This document shows positions 63,169 to 64,000 of a stretch of 64,000 nt of DNA, piece after piece. Each line of letters opens with the position of its first letter. The first letter of the stretch is position 1. Source of the stretch: Legionella clemsonensis (GTDB lineage Bacteria; Pseudomonadota; Gammaproteobacteria; Legionellales; Legionellaceae); the NCBI RefSeq assembly GCF_002240035.1, contig NZ_CP016397.1, positions 248,001 to 312,000 of the forward strand, in the 5' to 3' direction. The notes beneath the pieces are model-generated. The model was not told where the DNA came from. It saw nothing but the letters and a program-made list of their open reading frames with translations, and ran no database searches. The position numbers and the translations under genes were made by a program.

Positions 63169-63858
63169 TTAAATATTGAGAATTGACTTCACAAAAGGAA
63201 TAGTAATTTTACGTTGAGCTGCCAGGGAAGCTTCATCCAATTGATGTAGCGTGATTTGCAAATCATGCATGTTACGACCGCATCGATTAAGCAGGAACTG
63301 TCCCACACTCACTGGTAATTTAAAACCTCGCTGTTGTGCATGCAATTGTAAGGTTTTAATTTTTAATTCATCGTTGAGTTCATGAAGTTGCATGACTAAA
63401 CCCCAACTCAACCGCGAACGTAAATCTGGCAAATTTATTTTTATTGCCGTCAGAGGTTGTCCACTGCTGATGATTAAGGTTGTATCCTCATTGTCACGTA
63501 CCTTGTTGTAAAGATGAAATAGTGCCTCTTCCCACGCTGCGTCACCAGCAATTAAATCAATGTCATCAATAGCAACATAATTATGCTTATCCACGCCCTC
63601 AATGCTCTCCGGCCCCCATTCTTTTAAAATCTGTAAGGGAAGATAAATTGTTGTTTGACCATTCAGAGCTTGACAACAAGCCTGTAGCAAATGCGATTTA
63701 CCACAACCTGAATTTCCCCAAAGGGTCAATAATCGTTCCCCCGTGCCTGACAAACACCTCTCGATTTGCTGCTTTAACAACGGATTATTGTCCCAGCAGA
63801 AATTGTTCAGGGTCGCTTCATCATTTAATTGAATTGCTAAAGCCAATTGCTGATTCAT
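63169..63858 (-). CDS. hda: DnaA-regulatory protein Hda
   Basis: The 229-aa AAA+ protein has an N-terminal clamp-binding peptide (QQLALAIQL, compare QLSLPL of E. coli Hda), Walker A LWGNSGCGKSHLLQA and a YVAIDDIDL Walker B. Hda with the beta clamp stimulates ATP hydrolysis on DnaA and so stops re-initiation of replication. It starts 3 nt after the stop of the next gene to the right, so both form an operon. Confidence 0.94.
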   Translation of the reverse strand: MNQQLALAIQLNDEATLNNFCWDNNPLLKQQIERCLSGTGERLLTLWGNSGCGKSHLLQACCQALNGQTTIYLPLQILKEWGPESIEGVDKHNYVAIDDIDLIAGDAAWEEALFHLYNKVRDNEDTTLIISSGQPLTAIKINLPDLRSRLSWGLVMQLHELNDELKIKTLQLHAQQRGFKLPVSVGQFLLNRCGRNMHDLQITLHQLDEASLAAQRKITIPFVKSILNI

Positions 63859-63861
63859 TTG

Positions 63862-64000
63862 TCAAGCATTCCGCGAGAAAGCTTTTTTGCTCCAAGTCCA
63901 GACATAGTCCAAATAGCTTACAGCGGTGGTTATTGCAGTCAGAAAAATAAGTGTTTCTATTAAATAAGGCGCAAATGTAAAAAAAGCCAATTCAAAAAGA
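63862..64000 (-). CDS. C-terminus of a CDP-alcohol phosphatidyltransferase-like protein
   Basis: Only 45 codons are present; the gene enters from the right edge. The hydrophobic end (ETLIFLTAITTAVSYLDYVW followed by a basic tail) is the last helix typical of PgsA-type enzymes that make phosphatidylglycerophosphate, and such a gene is found beside hda in several Gammaproteobacteria. The catalytic motif is outside the window, so the call rests on this helix and on position. Confidence 0.55.
   Translation of the reverse strand, partial: LFELAFFTFAPYLIETLIFLTAITTAVSYLDYVWTWSKKAFSRNA

Noticed and set aside
1-64000. CRISPR arrays, tRNA or rRNA genes, prophage, plasmid origin
   Set aside because: None seen; the only regular direct repeats are the three 24-bp copies before fic, which have no spacers or cas genes.

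Overview
The window reads as a chromosomal segment of a Legionella species (Gammaproteobacteria, Legionellales). It is AT-rich and gene-dense. The grounds are the gene set and style: an H-NOX / atypical histidine kinase / GGDEF-EAL operon, a contiguous prkA-yeaH-spoVR block, a tubulin-tyrosine-ligase-like protein, a patatin, several large membrane/coiled-coil proteins without relatives I recognise, and a sequence matching the Legionella PmrA box. No rRNA, tRNA, CRISPR array or prophage was seen. The species cannot be fixed from reading alone.

Layout. 1-7.5 kb is a stress-type cluster: the start of a thioredoxin-reductase-like flavoprotein, two successive ferritin-like proteins (the second fused to DUF2188), Ku, an SLC13 permease, a class II glutamine amidotransferase, an ElaB/YqjD-like anchor and two small unknowns. 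Four transcription units here carry CTATACT-type -10 elements of sigma-S character. 7.5-12.6 kb is a nitric-oxide/c-di-GMP signalling operon read leftward: H-NOX, a hybrid kinase with two kinase modules, and a REC-PAS-GGDEF-EAL response regulator. 12.8-17.5 kb is an accessory patch: a flippase, then an AbiEi-like/Fic protein lying between an IS256-type transposase scrap and a decayed IS3-type element, with three 24-bp direct repeats upstream of fic.

17.5-29 kb holds housekeeping and transport genes: nadK-recN, a BON-MscS channel, typA, brnQ-type and ClC transporters, and unknown Legionella-style proteins. 28.7-35.1 kb holds a possibly truncated small protein, the TTL-like protein, a CapA-family protein, hslO and rep. 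35.2-39.2 kb has a polytopic protein with a very His-rich segment behind a good Fur box, then a secreted M28 aminopeptidase and an L,D-transpeptidase. 39.3-44 kb has a fused 5-oxoprolinase divergent from a second CapA-family protein. 44-48.9 kb is the PrkA kinase / YeaH / SpoVR module. 49-58.6 kb carries pepN, a phasin, an exported 2H-phosphoesterase-like protein, aroE, a patatin, a large membrane/coiled-coil protein and a POT transporter. 58.7-64 kb carries katE, a Rid-family protein without the catalytic Arg, a membrane/coiled-coil protein behind a PmrA-box-like site, hda and the 3' end of a CDP-alcohol phosphatidyltransferase-like gene.

How the genes may work together (inference). The strongest theme is stationary-phase and oxidative or DNA-damage protection: ferritin-like proteins, Ku, ElaB-like, KatE, PrkA module, RecN, Hsp33. 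A second theme is environmental sensing (H-NOX/c-di-GMP, Fur, PmrA) linked to host-associated proteins. The observations most worth follow-up are the PmrA-boxed 462-aa protein, the Fur-boxed His-rich membrane protein, the repeat-controlled AbiEi-Fic locus, the Ku 3' end at an A6 run, and the shared sigma-S-like promoters.
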